In this document: in pieces, positions 8,451 through 15,965 of the stretch
How positions within the stretch are numbered: position 1 is the first letter of the stretch
How the letters are laid out: each line of letters starts with the position of its first letter
Position numbers and translations under genes: made by a program
Assembly (NCBI GenBank): GCA_964398215.1
Contig: CAYNNP010000103.1
Coordinates: 1-21,788 of the forward strand
Direction of reading: 5' to 3'
Source: CAYNNP01 sp964398215
GTDB taxonomy: Bacteria > Planctomycetota > Planctomycetia > Pirellulales > Pirellulaceae
DNA: 21,788 nucleotides
The notes under the pieces: generated by a model
Told to the model about the DNA's origin: nothing
The model's database searches: none
Seen by the model: only the letters and a program-made list of their open reading frames with translations

Positions 8451-8744
8451 TTACGGAGTTTCGCCGAGTGGCGTTTCACTTCCTGCAGTTGTATTGCCAC
8501 TGAGGGGTGTTTCACTTCCTGCGGTTGTGTTGCCGCTGAGCGGTGTTTCCGCTGACCCTGTCTGATTGCCACCACTGGTAGTAGCGTTTGAATTGTCTTT
8601 GTCTACAGCCTCTTTGGACTCTTCGGTGGTGTCGATATCGATATCAATATCGGTGTCTTCCGCTGGAGGCTGGCAGCCAACGATCGATACGGCCAGAAAA
8701 GCACTAGCAACTGATTTTAAGAGTGTTTCAATAGTTCGTTTCAT
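8451..8744 (-). CDS. Small lipoprotein with tandem repeats (97 aa)
   Basis: Starts MKRTIETLLK, followed by a hydrophobic stretch and the lipobox-like IVGC (cysteine at about 24), so it is probably exported and lipid-anchored. The mature part is low complexity: an Asp/Ile/Thr run (TDIDIDIDT), an acidic Glu/Lys/Asp region, then a 12-residue unit (SETPLSGNTTAG type) repeated 2.7 times to the C-terminus. GGAG lies 8 nt before the ATG, a good ribosome binding site. Convergent with lpxK, 64 bp apart. No family recognised. The opposite strand is open over part of this region but shows no start signal or domain. Confidence 0.72.
   Translation of the reverse strand: MKRTIETLLKSVASAFLAVSIVGCQPPAEDTDIDIDIDTTEESKEAVDKDNSNATTSGGNQTGSAETPLSGNTTAGSETPLSGNTTAGSETPLGETP
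8470..8557. repeat. 36-bp tandem repeat inside the lipoprotein gene
   Basis: Units begin at 8470, 8506 and 8542 (third partial), period 36 bp, i.e. 12 codons on the minus strand. The two full copies differ at a few positions. Because the period is a multiple of three, copy-number change would keep the frame and vary only the length of the tail. Confidence 0.8.
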
Positions 8745-9026
8745 GGCAAAGTCTCCACAGCAAATTTGGGTCTAGATGCGAATCACAGGCAAGTTTTGAT
8801 CCGCAGAAGTTAGTTAAATCGGAAGCAAAGACTCCTCTGCCTTCAGCTCTTCCTCTTACTCAAATCACTTTTGCGGCAAATGAAAGAGTCATCACCGAAA
8901 TAATCGTCACGTTCCCACACGAGGTGGGATTTGCCGCCCAGAACACACACTCAATGTGCACGGCAGTGGGGTGTGGCTCCGATTTCAAACAAAAGAGTCG
9001 CTTTAATTCACATTCAGGGAACTCCC
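8745..9026. other. Divergent intergenic region
   Basis: No gene seen. It must hold the promoters of the leftward lipoprotein and the rightward exported protein. A short hairpin, TCCCAC (8913-8918) with GTGGGA (8924-8929) around a 5-nt loop, has no U-tract and no evident role. Confidence 0.4.
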
Positions 9027-9359
9027 ATGACATTGCGTACGCTGGCATTTATTGGATTGTCATTTTTGGCTGGCAATCTAGTCGCACAAGATGGCTTGGG
9101 TGGCGGTGATATCAAGCAGCCTGAGAAGGAAATGATTGAGTTCGTTCGGTCGCAACCGACGTCCCAGAACCGATCGCCATTGCAGATGTCAGCAAAAGAA
9201 CTGCGTCAGGCCAGGGCACTTTATCGATCGCAACTGCGCATCCAGCGATTGGAGTACAACAAGTCGATTGGTTACAACCCACTACGCCCACATTGGGGTT
9301 CGTTCACAAGCCCACCTATAATGCGTCGCACAATCTACGTTCCTATCTACATTCGATAG
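9027..9359 (+). CDS. Small exported protein (110 aa), unknown function
   Basis: Starts MTLRTLAFIGLSFLAGNLVA with a likely signal peptidase I site after LVA or LVAQ, so the mature protein of about 90 residues should be in the periplasm or outside. GGGA (9017-9020) sits about 6 nt before this ATG, which decides the start over an upstream in-frame ATG (8931) that lacks a site and would bury the signal peptide. The mature part is Arg/Gln-rich (RQARALYRSQLRIQRLEY) and ends RRTIYVPIYIR. No known domain. Own terminator 36 nt downstream; monocistronic. Confidence 0.68.
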   Translation: MTLRTLAFIGLSFLAGNLVAQDGLGGGDIKQPEKEMIEFVRSQPTSQNRSPLQMSAKELRQARALYRSQLRIQRLEYNKSIGYNPLRPHWGSFTSPPIMRRTIYVPIYIR

Positions 9360-9394
9360 ACTGAAACAACTCGCACGCATCATCCGATCAACCA

Positions 9395-9424
9395 AGCCCG
9401 ACGAATCATCGTCGGGCTTTTTTT
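9395..9424 (+). terminator. Rho-independent terminator of the exported-protein gene
   Basis: Perfect 10-bp stem AGCCCGACGA (9395-9404) / TCGTCGGGCT (9409-9418) with a 4-nt loop ATCA, running into seven T (9418-9424). The U-tract is on the plus-strand transcript. Confidence 0.92.
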
Positions 9425-9766
9425 GTTGACCTGCAGTGTTGATAGAGCGACAGCTGTAACCCTGCGTTCCGTTTGTCGCGACAGTAGCCCTTTGATTCCA
9501 TGTCAAATCGATCACCCCGCTTACTAGCGTTTGGAAAGCTGGACCGGTTGTTCCGCAAGTGGCTTACTTGCCGATCTTCTGATTTGTTTCTGATGTCAGT
9601 TTTCACATTCAAAATAGCTGCACGCGTTAGCCGTTTCCGTCGAAACGGACCTCAACCCTATGCAGATTCTGTACCGATACGATCTGTGTGACGGACGAGT
9701 ACTTTCTGCGTTCGCACAACGGCATGCGAATTGCCATATTTGATTTTGAATGCTATTGGTGGGTCA
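9425..9766. other. Intergenic region without convincing gene
   Basis: About 340 bp after the terminator. Open frames on both strands are short and lack start signals, signal peptides or domains. One small hairpin, CCGTTTC (9631-9637) / GAAACGG (9642-9648) with a 4-nt loop, has no U-tract. The region should carry the promoter of the 81-residue gene. Confidence 0.45.
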
Positions 9767-10012
9767 ATGGACACAGAAGTCAACGTACTAGCGTTGGTAA
9801 AGGGCGAAGAGAAATTTATCTTTCTCTTTGACGATCAGAATCGTGACGAAACGCTAAGGCAACTGGCGCGTTTTGCTGCGAATCCAGAACTGGACTTTAC
9901 CTGGCACGATGCTGCTATGCTCAGCAGAAAGATTCGCGACGCGGTTCCGACCGAAGAAGACATGCTCTTCAACGATGAATTCGATAGCCTGTCCATCGAA
10001 GATTTTCACTAG
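9767..10012 (+). CDS. Conserved-type acidic hypothetical protein (81 aa)
   Basis: Starts MDTEVNVLALVKGEEKFIFLF and is acidic to its end (EEDMLFNDEFDSLSIEDFH). No signal peptide or membrane segment, so cytoplasmic. An alternating beta pattern (VLALVKG, KFIFLFD) followed by a likely helix (RDETLRQLARFAAN) suggests a small alpha/beta fold. GGTGGG lies just before the ATG at 9767; an upstream in-frame TTG (9731) is less likely. It sits 83 bp before xerC on the same strand. I believe similar proteins occur upstream of xerC/xerD in planctomycetes, from memory. Function unknown. Confidence 0.72.
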   Translation: MDTEVNVLALVKGEEKFIFLFDDQNRDETLRQLARFAANPELDFTWHDAAMLSRKIRDAVPTEEDMLFNDEFDSLSIEDFH

Positions 10013-10095
10013 ACGTGTGTGGGGCGTTATTGTTAATCATCACTGGTGAATTGATATCTAACACTCTTGCCTAGTAACAATCGTGGGTTCATCGG

Positions 10096-10998
10096 ATGCG
10101 GAAATCTATCGCACTGTTCCTTCGGTATTTGGCAAACGAGCGGAACTCGTCAGAATTGACGATCAAAGCCTACCGCGAAGACCTATTTGGGCTCGTAGAT
10201 TGGTTTGAAGCGGTCCGGGGCGATTTGCCAAGCGTTGATTCGGTATCGCCACAGGAACTGCGATCGTATCAATCCGCTCTCCAGGAAGCCGGCTATGCTC
10301 GCACAACGATCTCTCGAAAGCTAGCTTCACTGCGCAGTTTTTATAAGTTTGCGATGCGTCAAGGAATCGCAAGTACCAATCCCGCCAAACCGCTTCGGAA
10401 CCCCCGGCAACAACGCAAGCTGCCATTGGTTCTGACTGGCGATGAGATTGGTAAGCTGCTGGAGACGCCCAGTGGTTCAACAGTGATGGGACTACGTGAC
10501 CGTGCGATCCTAGAAACCATGTACTCGTCAGGTCTGCGTGTTAGCGAGTTGGTTGGACTGCAAGATGGCGATATTGACCGCCATGAACAGATCGTTCGCA
10601 TTCGCGGAAAGGGACGCAAAGAGCGCGTGGGCCCGTTGGGTTCATTTGCGATCAAAGCAATCGACGCTTATGCACGCAAACGTGTTCGTGATTCCAAAGC
10701 GGAAGGGCTGGGGCAAGCTGCTCCCGTATTCGTGAATCGATTTGGCAAGATTCTGACGACACGAAGCATTGGTCGCATGTTAGAGAAGTACATTTTACAA
10801 ACAGACTTGGACACGCGAACCAGCCCCCATACTCTGCGGCACAGCTTTGCAACGCATCTCTTGGATCGTGGCGCTGACATTCGAAGCGTTCAAGAATTGT
10901 TAGGCCACAAGAGCCTTGCCACAACACAAATCTACACCCACGTAAGCGCTGCAAGCTTGTTGCAAGTCTACGAAAAAGCGCACCCACGAGCCCACTAG
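10096..10998 (+). CDS. xerC: Tyrosine recombinase XerC/XerD
   Basis: Site-specific recombinase that cuts and rejoins DNA through a 3'-phosphotyrosine; the chromosomal Xer pair resolves dimers at dif. The 300-residue product has the standard N-terminal SAM-like core-binding domain (about 1-88) and the catalytic domain with all expected residues: Arg148 (SGLRVSEL), Lys172 (RGKGRKER), His245-x-x-Arg248 (HTLRHSFATHLL), His271 (LLGHKS) and Tyr280 (TTQIYTH). VQELLGH and the ending VYEKAHPRAH resemble XerC more than XerD, but with no second copy in view the assignment is provisional. Length and intact active site argue for a housekeeping Xer rather than a phage integrase. Confidence 0.92.
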   Translation: MRKSIALFLRYLANERNSSELTIKAYREDLFGLVDWFEAVRGDLPSVDSVSPQELRSYQSALQEAGYARTTISRKLASLRSFYKFAMRQGIASTNPAKPLRNPRQQRKLPLVLTGDEIGKLLETPSGSTVMGLRDRAILETMYSSGLRVSELVGLQDGDIDRHEQIVRIRGKGRKERVGPLGSFAIKAIDAYARKRVRDSKAEGLGQAAPVFVNRFGKILTTRSIGRMLEKYILQTDLDTRTSPHTLRHSFATHLLDRGADIRSVQELLGHKSLATTQIYTHVSAASLLQVYEKAHPRAH

Positions 10999-11317
10999 CG
11001 CCACCCTCCTGCGCAGCTGGGTCGGGGCTCTCAGGCCTGAGCAGGGCCCAATGGGAGAGTGATTTATTCATCCCATGAATCGCCGAAAGTTTTGGCGACC
11101 AGGGCTTTCAAGGTGCCTGCAATTTACGTGGCCTGCCTATTTGTGCGATAGAGAAGTTCAATGACTTCATTTCTCGCCAAGGAAGGCAGCCGCGAGCACT
11201 CACTTTTTTAGCGACCATCATTAGCATCAATGCTCAAGAGAAGTGTTTTAAAAAAGCATTCATTGAGATGGAGCGTGGCACAAAACAGCCAGCGTGTTCC
11301 CTGTAGGTCTCGAAGCT
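10999..11317. other. Intergenic region between convergent xerC and Rpn nuclease
   Basis: Nothing coding is convincing in these 319 bp. A GC-rich dyad CTCAGGCCTGAG (11029-11040) sits inside a larger imperfect GGGC...GCCC pairing soon after xerC, but it has no loop or U-tract, so I do not call it a terminator. Confidence 0.4.
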
Positions 11318-12271
11318 TTATACACCTCGATCGCGGAGTTGACGCTGAAGATCATTCTCGACCGCTACTAGCTGTTCCATCGTCAGCCCATCAACGGACA
11401 CCAGTTCCGTGTTCAGTAGCTTGGTCAGCAACTCAATTCGCCCTTTGACTGCGCCGAGTGCCTCACCCTCGGCTTTGCCTTCAGCTCTACCCTCAGCCTT
11501 TCCTTCAGCTTTCGCTTCTAGTCGAGCTTGTTTCACTGCTTGTTCCACTGCTTGTTCAACTGCGTGTTGCATTCTTGCTCGTTCGTCGCGTTGGGCCTTG
11601 AGCCGTTGCTCGTATTGGTCACGTTGTTGTGGAGTTCGCTGGATCATATCGAGTACCTGGGCAGCTTCGGTGAAAGCGGGGGAGTCGAATCGTTGCTCGA
11701 TGTCTTCGGTGGTCATCTCGTCGGCCTGGCGAAAGAAGTAGAACCACGCTTCGACCGGATCGGTGATCACCTTATTATCGCTCGGTACTGTGTACTTTGG
11801 CAACTCAAGAAGATGAATTTGCAGGCCATCAGTCAGTTCCAGGTCACCGCCCCGACTGCGCAGACGGAAATCGCTGTGAATTTGCGACGATTGGTGGAAC
11901 ATGATTGCGTCAAGTACGCAGATGCTGATGGCAGGCCGCAGGAGCGTGTAATCGTCGCCTTCACCTATTTGTCCGACGTACATTGATGCCGTGTAGTACG
12001 CCAATCGCTGCGCCAAACCTGCTGGCAAACTGGTCTGCATTTCGATGTCGTATCGCCTGCCAGTCGAATCGGTAGCAGCGACATCCAGGATGGACAGTTT
12101 GTCGGCGTCGTCTTCTTTGCCAAGAATCGGGTTGATGATTTCAACGTCAGTGATGTCAAATTGGTCGCCCAAGACTGCGTTCAGAAAATGCAATGTGATC
12201 GCTGGATGCTCTGGACTGCCCAGCAGCAACTTGAATGCGTAGTCAACCGTGGGGTCGATGCCGATGGCCAT
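11318..12271 (-). CDS. Rpn-family PD-(D/E)XK nuclease / putative transposase
   Basis: A 317-residue protein of the recombination-promoting nuclease family (PDDEXK_2). It starts with the typical DPTVDYAFKLLLG (6-18). The nuclease core shows ILDVAATD (61-68) and DIEMQ (75-79), matching the family's D...ExQ signature. A KVITDPVEAWFYFF segment (167-180) is also family-like. The C-terminal part is repetitive: VEQAVEQAVKQA (238-249) then KAEG/RAEG units (254-273), and ends with a short helical domain that has LTKLL and VAVENDL. Related E. coli RpnA-E proteins are Ca-stimulated DNA nucleases linked to recA-independent recombination and phage defence. No terminal inverted repeats seen, so not a complete insertion sequence. 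Alternative label: uncharacterised transposase. Confidence 0.87.
   Translation of the reverse strand: MAIGIDPTVDYAFKLLLGSPEHPAITLHFLNAVLGDQFDITDVEIINPILGKEDDADKLSILDVAATDSTGRRYDIEMQTSLPAGLAQRLAYYTASMYVGQIGEGDDYTLLRPAISICVLDAIMFHQSSQIHSDFRLRSRGGDLELTDGLQIHLLELPKYTVPSDNKVITDPVEAWFYFFRQADEMTTEDIEQRFDSPAFTEAAQVLDMIQRTPQQRDQYEQRLKAQRDERARMQHAVEQAVEQAVKQARLEAKAEGKAEGRAEGKAEGEALGAVKGRIELLTKLLNTELVSVDGLTMEQLVAVENDLQRQLRDRGV
11453..11560. repeat. 12-bp tandem repeats in the Rpn linker
   Basis: Two adjacent arrays with a four-codon period: one (11525-11560) encodes V-E/K-Q-A units, the other (11453-11515) encodes K/R-A-E-G units. Repeats are imperfect at DNA level. They form a charged, probably helical linker between the nuclease core and the C-terminal domain. 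Confidence 0.75.
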
Positions 12272-12519
12272 GAACGGTCTGAATTGGTTGATTGGATCGT
12301 TGATGAAAGAAAGGCAGTGTATCTGATTGATCGATCACTTGTTAACGCGCGGACGGAATGCGAAAGAACTGGCTATCCGGATGCGTACGCAGTGACCAAC
12401 CGCAAACCGCACCCCAGTCTTGACGAAACCGGTCCAGATTGCGACCTGCTTTAAGCCAGACAATAACTTTTGTAGTTGAAAAATATCTGCGTCGCCTTGC
12501 CAACCTCGCGTTCGAAACG
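12272..12519. other. Intergenic region upstream of the Rpn nuclease
   Basis: No gene, tRNA, terminal inverted repeat or terminator seen in 248 bp. It should contain the Rpn promoter and the end of the membrane-protein transcript. Confidence 0.4.
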
Positions 12520-12978
12520 TCAGTCCCAGAACCAGTTCAGAACGCCCATCGGATCGTAGCGGTAGGCGGCGAAGACGATTGCCAAAATCAGCAGATGCCC
12601 CACCACACAGACGATGTGTTTCTTCGTCATTTGTTTCTCAATCCGTTGGGCAAACGGTTGGACGAATCCCCACAACAAAGCAATGGGGATCAGAATTGGC
12701 ATTGCCAGCGAGAGTAATACGGCAGGCAAATCCAACAAGTGTAGTACGCTGTGAGCGATTTCATTTTCTGGGTGCTCTCCAAATTTTGGTGGGCGACCCA
12801 GTGAAACCGTTGTTATCGTCCAGCAAATGTGAATGAGTGCCAACGCAATTGCGGGGTGGAGATAGGCGAACCACCACAACGTAACCACAAAACGCGAGTG
12901 AGAACTTTTGGGTTCATCAACCAGTGTCGCCTTTGTCTCGTCAACCAGCGTCGGCTTATACGGATTATCGTCAAGCAT
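12520..12978 (-). CDS. Small integral membrane protein with NPYK N-terminus
   Basis: A 152-residue protein starting MLDDNPYKP, a short N-P-Y motif found, to my knowledge, at the start of many planctomycete membrane proteins. An 8-residue duplication follows (TLVDETKA, TLVDEPKS; 24 bp at DNA level). Three hydrophobic segments: about 31-56, 78-106 and 121-140, with a short polar loop RIEKQMTKK before the last; it ends GVLNWFWD. The open frame extends upstream to 13401, but that extension is low-complexity and lacks the usual N-terminus, so the ATG at 12978 is preferred. No strong ribosome binding site. Function unknown. Confidence 0.7.
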   Translation of the reverse strand: MLDDNPYKPTLVDETKATLVDEPKSSHSRFVVTLWWFAYLHPAIALALIHICWTITTVSLGRPPKFGEHPENEIAHSVLHLLDLPAVLLSLAMPILIPIALLWGFVQPFAQRIEKQMTKKHIVCVVGHLLILAIVFAAYRYDPMGVLNWFWD

Positions 12979-13234
12979 ATTGTGTTGGCGAACGAATCGA
13001 AATTTAGGTGTGGCTAAGGTTGAAGCGAAACTGTCGCGGCTTCTGACGACATTGGGCAAATTTTGATCCACAAACTGCCAAAGTTGCCCAGGTCTCTGCA
13101 GTTGACCGCTGTGAAGTATAGTATCTGAGTTGTCTGAGTCGGTGGCGTAAAATATCGCGTCGTGCAAACGGGCGTAGTCCCGTGCCCCAGATCCAGCATC
13201 TACCCGTTTCGAGCCACAAGGTTTTCTGTAAAAG
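12979..13234. other. Divergent promoter region
   Basis: 256 bp between the membrane-protein and glycoside-hydrolase starts. No credible gene. A small hairpin ACGGG (13168-13172) / CCCGT (13179-13183) is present; no recognisable operator. Confidence 0.4.
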
Positions 13235-15841
13235 ATGATTTTCAATTCTGTTTTGACGCTCCGCTCTGCCTTGGCTTTCTTTGTGCTGCTTTCAAGTTCG
13301 TCCGTTTGCGTTTCGCAATCGTTTCCGTTTGTGATTCCTGGTGACGACGGATCGCAAAGCGTTACTAGCCGAACCAGCTTGCTTGATGCACCCGCTGGCA
13401 AACACGGGTTCGTTCGCGTCGCAGGTGATCATTTTTATGCGGGAGACGATCGAATTCGATTTTGGGGAATGAACCTCTGTTTCTCTGCCAACTTTCCCAC
13501 TCATGACGTCTCGGACTTCTTGGCACCACACCTCGCGAAACTTGGCGTCAACGCGATACGTTTTCACCACATGGACACACAGGGATCGCCAAATGGGATT
13601 TGGGGCAAAGTCGATGAGAACGGGAAACGACAGTTCGATCCAGAAATGATTGATCGCTTGGATTACTTGATGGCCAAGCTTCATGAAAACGGAATCTATG
13701 CCAATCTGAACATGCACACGGGCAGAACGTTGACCGAAGCAGAGGGCTTTCCGAAACTCGGCGGAGTGCCTTGGTGGGCGAACAGTAATAAATGGGTGAC
13801 GTACTACGACAAATCCGTTCAGGAGCAAGTCAAACGGTACTGCCGAGATCTTTTGACCCACAAGAATCCGTATCGCAACGACATGCGGCGCGTGGATGAC
13901 CCTGGGCTCGCCATGGTCGAAATGCTCAACGAAAACTACTTCACCGTGAAAGGCTACTCGCTTGCTCACCGCCTTCCAAAACGTTTTCAAGAATCACTGG
14001 TTCTGGCCTGGAATCAATGGCTGAACAAAAAGTACGAATCGACCGAAGCGGTCAACAAAAAGTGGTTCGACAATCAACCTCCACTAGGTGACTTTGTTCT
14101 CAAGCCAGCGAATTGGTCGTCTGAACTGCAAGGCTGGGCGATCAGCAAATCCGCACAAGAGCTGCCGCGTTCTTTTGGTGCGCCGCCACCCACTGGACTA
14201 TCCACTGAGCTGGGTGATGACGCGAAAGCCATTCGTATCATGCCGTTGATGGCGACCGAAAAGAACTACCAACAGCAGCTTCGTAAAACCAATCTTTCTG
14301 TCACTAAAGACGCACCGCTGACTTTGACCTACTGGGTTCGCGCTGATCAGCCACGCCCCTACCAATTGGAACTGAGTACTTATAAGGACGATCGATGGCG
14401 TGACTTGGGAGTTTTTGAAGCTTTGGAAGCGACGCCGAAATGGCAAAAAGTGCAAAGAGTTGTGTTTCCCAGTGAAACGATCGACGAAGAAGCGAACATG
14501 CAATTCAGCTTTGGAACTTCTAAAGTCCCGATCGAATTCGCAGGCATTTCACTTCGACAGGGTGCCTTTGCCAAACCGATGACGAAAGAGCAGCGGTTGG
14601 AAGACAACACGGTGCCAATTCCAACTGCCCTGTCACCCGTTGGTGCCCATGAAGACATGAAGCAGTTCATGGTCGACACGGAAATCGCTTGGGTCAACGA
14701 ACTGAAGACGTTTTTGATTGACGAACTGGGCGTCAAAGTGCCCATCACGGCCAGCCAAATCAATTACCACACCACTGCAATCAACGAAGGCCCCAATGAC
14801 TTTGTGGATCTGCACAACTACTGGCACCATCCGCTGTTTCCGTCGGGAGCCGACTGGAATCCGAATCGATGGACGGTTGAAAATGATCCGATGGAAGCTG
14901 ACCCGACCAGAGCGGACTGGCCCGCCAACAGTTTGTTGATGCGAATGGGTTGGCGAGTCGCGGGCAAGCCGATGACGCTGACGGAGTGGAATGTGTCCGA
15001 ACCCAGTTACGCGTCGGCCGGTTGCGTGCCGATGGCCGCTGTCTTGGGAGCACTGCAAGACTGGGATGCCGTTTTCTTCTTTGACTACGATTCCCAATCA
15101 AAAGACGTTGCGACGTGGAATCGTTCCGCTTCGATCAACTTTTTTGATTTCAATGGACAGCCGATCAAACTGGCGACAGTTTCTGTGTTTGCAAATGTGT
15201 TCCTACGTGGTGACTTGCCGCCGCTGAAACAAAAATTGATCGCGCCGATTGACCAACCCATCAATGGCACATTAGCACTGACCCACTGGCTTGGCGTTTC
15301 GTCAAAAGTCAAAACAGTGCCCACGTATTTGTTACCCGACGCAAAGAATTTACGCAGCAAGAATGGTTCTGTTGTATGGAATTCGGATCCACCAACGCGC
15401 GGGACGATGAAGATCGATACGCCCAACACGCAAGGATTCTGGGGAACGATCGATGGCAAACGTTGCACAACATCCGATCTGAACATTCAAGTAGACGCCG
15501 TCAACCCGAACTACGGACTTGTTGTGGCGACTTCCAACGATGGCCAGCCGATTAGCCAAGCGAAAAGCATCCTTTTGATGACTGCCACTAGTTCGCAAAA
15601 CAAGAACATGAAGTGGAATGAAGACCGTACCAGCGTTGGCACCAACTGGGGCGAGGGTCCAACGACTGTCGCGGCAATCAAGGGAACAGTCCAACTAAAG
15701 AATATCGATGCGGACGTCTTTGCTTTGGACGGAACCGGAAAACGCATCGGCAAAGTTTCCGTGCAAACCGACGCCGACGGCACTTCGTTTGCTCTTTCTG
15801 GCGAACACAAAACGATTTGGTATGAAGTGCTGCGAAAGTAG
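13235..15841 (+). CDS. Secreted clan-A (GH5-like) glycoside hydrolase
   Basis: An 868-residue exported enzyme, probably hydrolysing a polysaccharide. Signal peptide 1-27. The first half of a (beta/alpha)8 barrel is evident: RFWGMNLCF (75-83), LGVNAIRFHHMD (103-114), YANLNMHTGR (155-164), and the probable acid/base in EMLNENYF (Asn232-Glu233). An inserted beta-rich region (about 280-445) looks like a carbohydrate-binding module (LTLTYWVRADQPRPYQLEL). The barrel resumes with VPITASQINYH and VDLHNYWHH, and the likely nucleophile is Glu584 in LTEWN. Further beta domains follow; the C-terminal ~43 residues are the part duplicated at 20524. GH5 is the best guess; GH39 or an unclassified clan-A family is possible. 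Specificity cannot be told. Confidence 0.8.
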   Translation: MIFNSVLTLRSALAFFVLLSSSSVCVSQSFPFVIPGDDGSQSVTSRTSLLDAPAGKHGFVRVAGDHFYAGDDRIRFWGMNLCFSANFPTHDVSDFLAPHLAKLGVNAIRFHHMDTQGSPNGIWGKVDENGKRQFDPEMIDRLDYLMAKLHENGIYANLNMHTGRTLTEAEGFPKLGGVPWWANSNKWVTYYDKSVQEQVKRYCRDLLTHKNPYRNDMRRVDDPGLAMVEMLNENYFTVKGYSLAHRLPKRFQESLVLAWNQWLNKKYESTEAVNKKWFDNQPPLGDFVLKPANWSSELQGWAISKSAQELPRSFGAPPPTGLSTELGDDAKAIRIMPLMATEKNYQQQLRKTNLSVTKDAPLTLTYWVRADQPRPYQLELSTYKDDRWRDLGVFEALEATPKWQKVQRVVFPSETIDEEANMQFSFGTSKVPIEFAGISLRQGAFAKPMTKEQRLEDNTVPIPTALSPVGAHEDMKQFMVDTEIAWVNELKTFLIDELGVKVPITASQINYHTTAINEGPNDFVDLHNYWHHPLFPSGADWNPNRWTVENDPMEADPTRADWPANSLLMRMGWRVAGKPMTLTEWNVSEPSYASAGCVPMAAVLGALQDWDAVFFFDYDSQSKDVATWNRSASINFFDFNGQPIKLATVSVFANVFLRGDLPPLKQKLIAPIDQPINGTLALTHWLGVSSKVKTVPTYLLPDAKNLRSKNGSVVWNSDPPTRGTMKIDTPNTQGFWGTIDGKRCTTSDLNIQVDAVNPNYGLVVATSNDGQPISQAKSILLMTATSSQNKNMKWNEDRTSVGTNWGEGPTTVAAIKGTVQLKNIDADVFALDGTGKRIGKVSVQTDADGTSFALSGEHKTIWYEVLRK
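15712..15839 (+). repeat. Direct repeat copy 1: 3' end of the glycoside hydrolase
   Basis: 128 bp recurring at 20524-20653. The first 62 nt match with one mismatch and the last 61 with two; between them 5 nt here face 7 nt there. It encodes the last ~43 residues (DVFALDGTGKRIGKVSVQTD onward to VLRK). The match stops at the T of the stop codon. Confidence 0.93.
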
Positions 15842-15965
15842 CCTTATGTGCCAAAGTTGTGTTCGTCGGTAATCACAACCAGCACATGGGCCCCGCAGCG
15901 GAAACATCTAGCAGATCGTTACCAGAGTAGTGGGCGTTGCCAATTCGAATTTGGAAACGATCGAT

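Noticed and set aside
8383..8565. Plus-strand frame overlapping the end of the lipoprotein gene
   Set aside because: The repetitive peptide is only the reverse reading of the 36-bp repeats; the minus-strand frame has a ribosome site and lipobox.
9500..9691. 63-codon plus-strand frame before the 81-residue gene
   Set aside because: No ribosome site, no domain, composition like non-coding DNA.
10096..10998. xerC as the integrase of the 15842-20523 block
   Set aside because: It is ~5 kb outside the repeats, has housekeeping Xer features, and no att-like core was seen beside it.
11029..11040. Terminator for xerC at the CTCAGGCCTGAG dyad
   Set aside because: No room for a loop in the perfect part and no U-tract.
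11230..11448. 72-codon plus-strand frame at the Rpn 3' end
   Set aside because: Overlaps the coding end of the Rpn gene and lacks any feature of a protein family.
11318..12271. Complete insertion sequence around the Rpn gene
   Set aside because: No terminal inverted repeats or target-site duplication found in the flanks.
13002..13401. N-terminal extension of the small membrane protein
   Set aside because: The frame is open but low in complexity, overlaps the divergent hydrolase start, and would bury the typical NPYK N-terminus.
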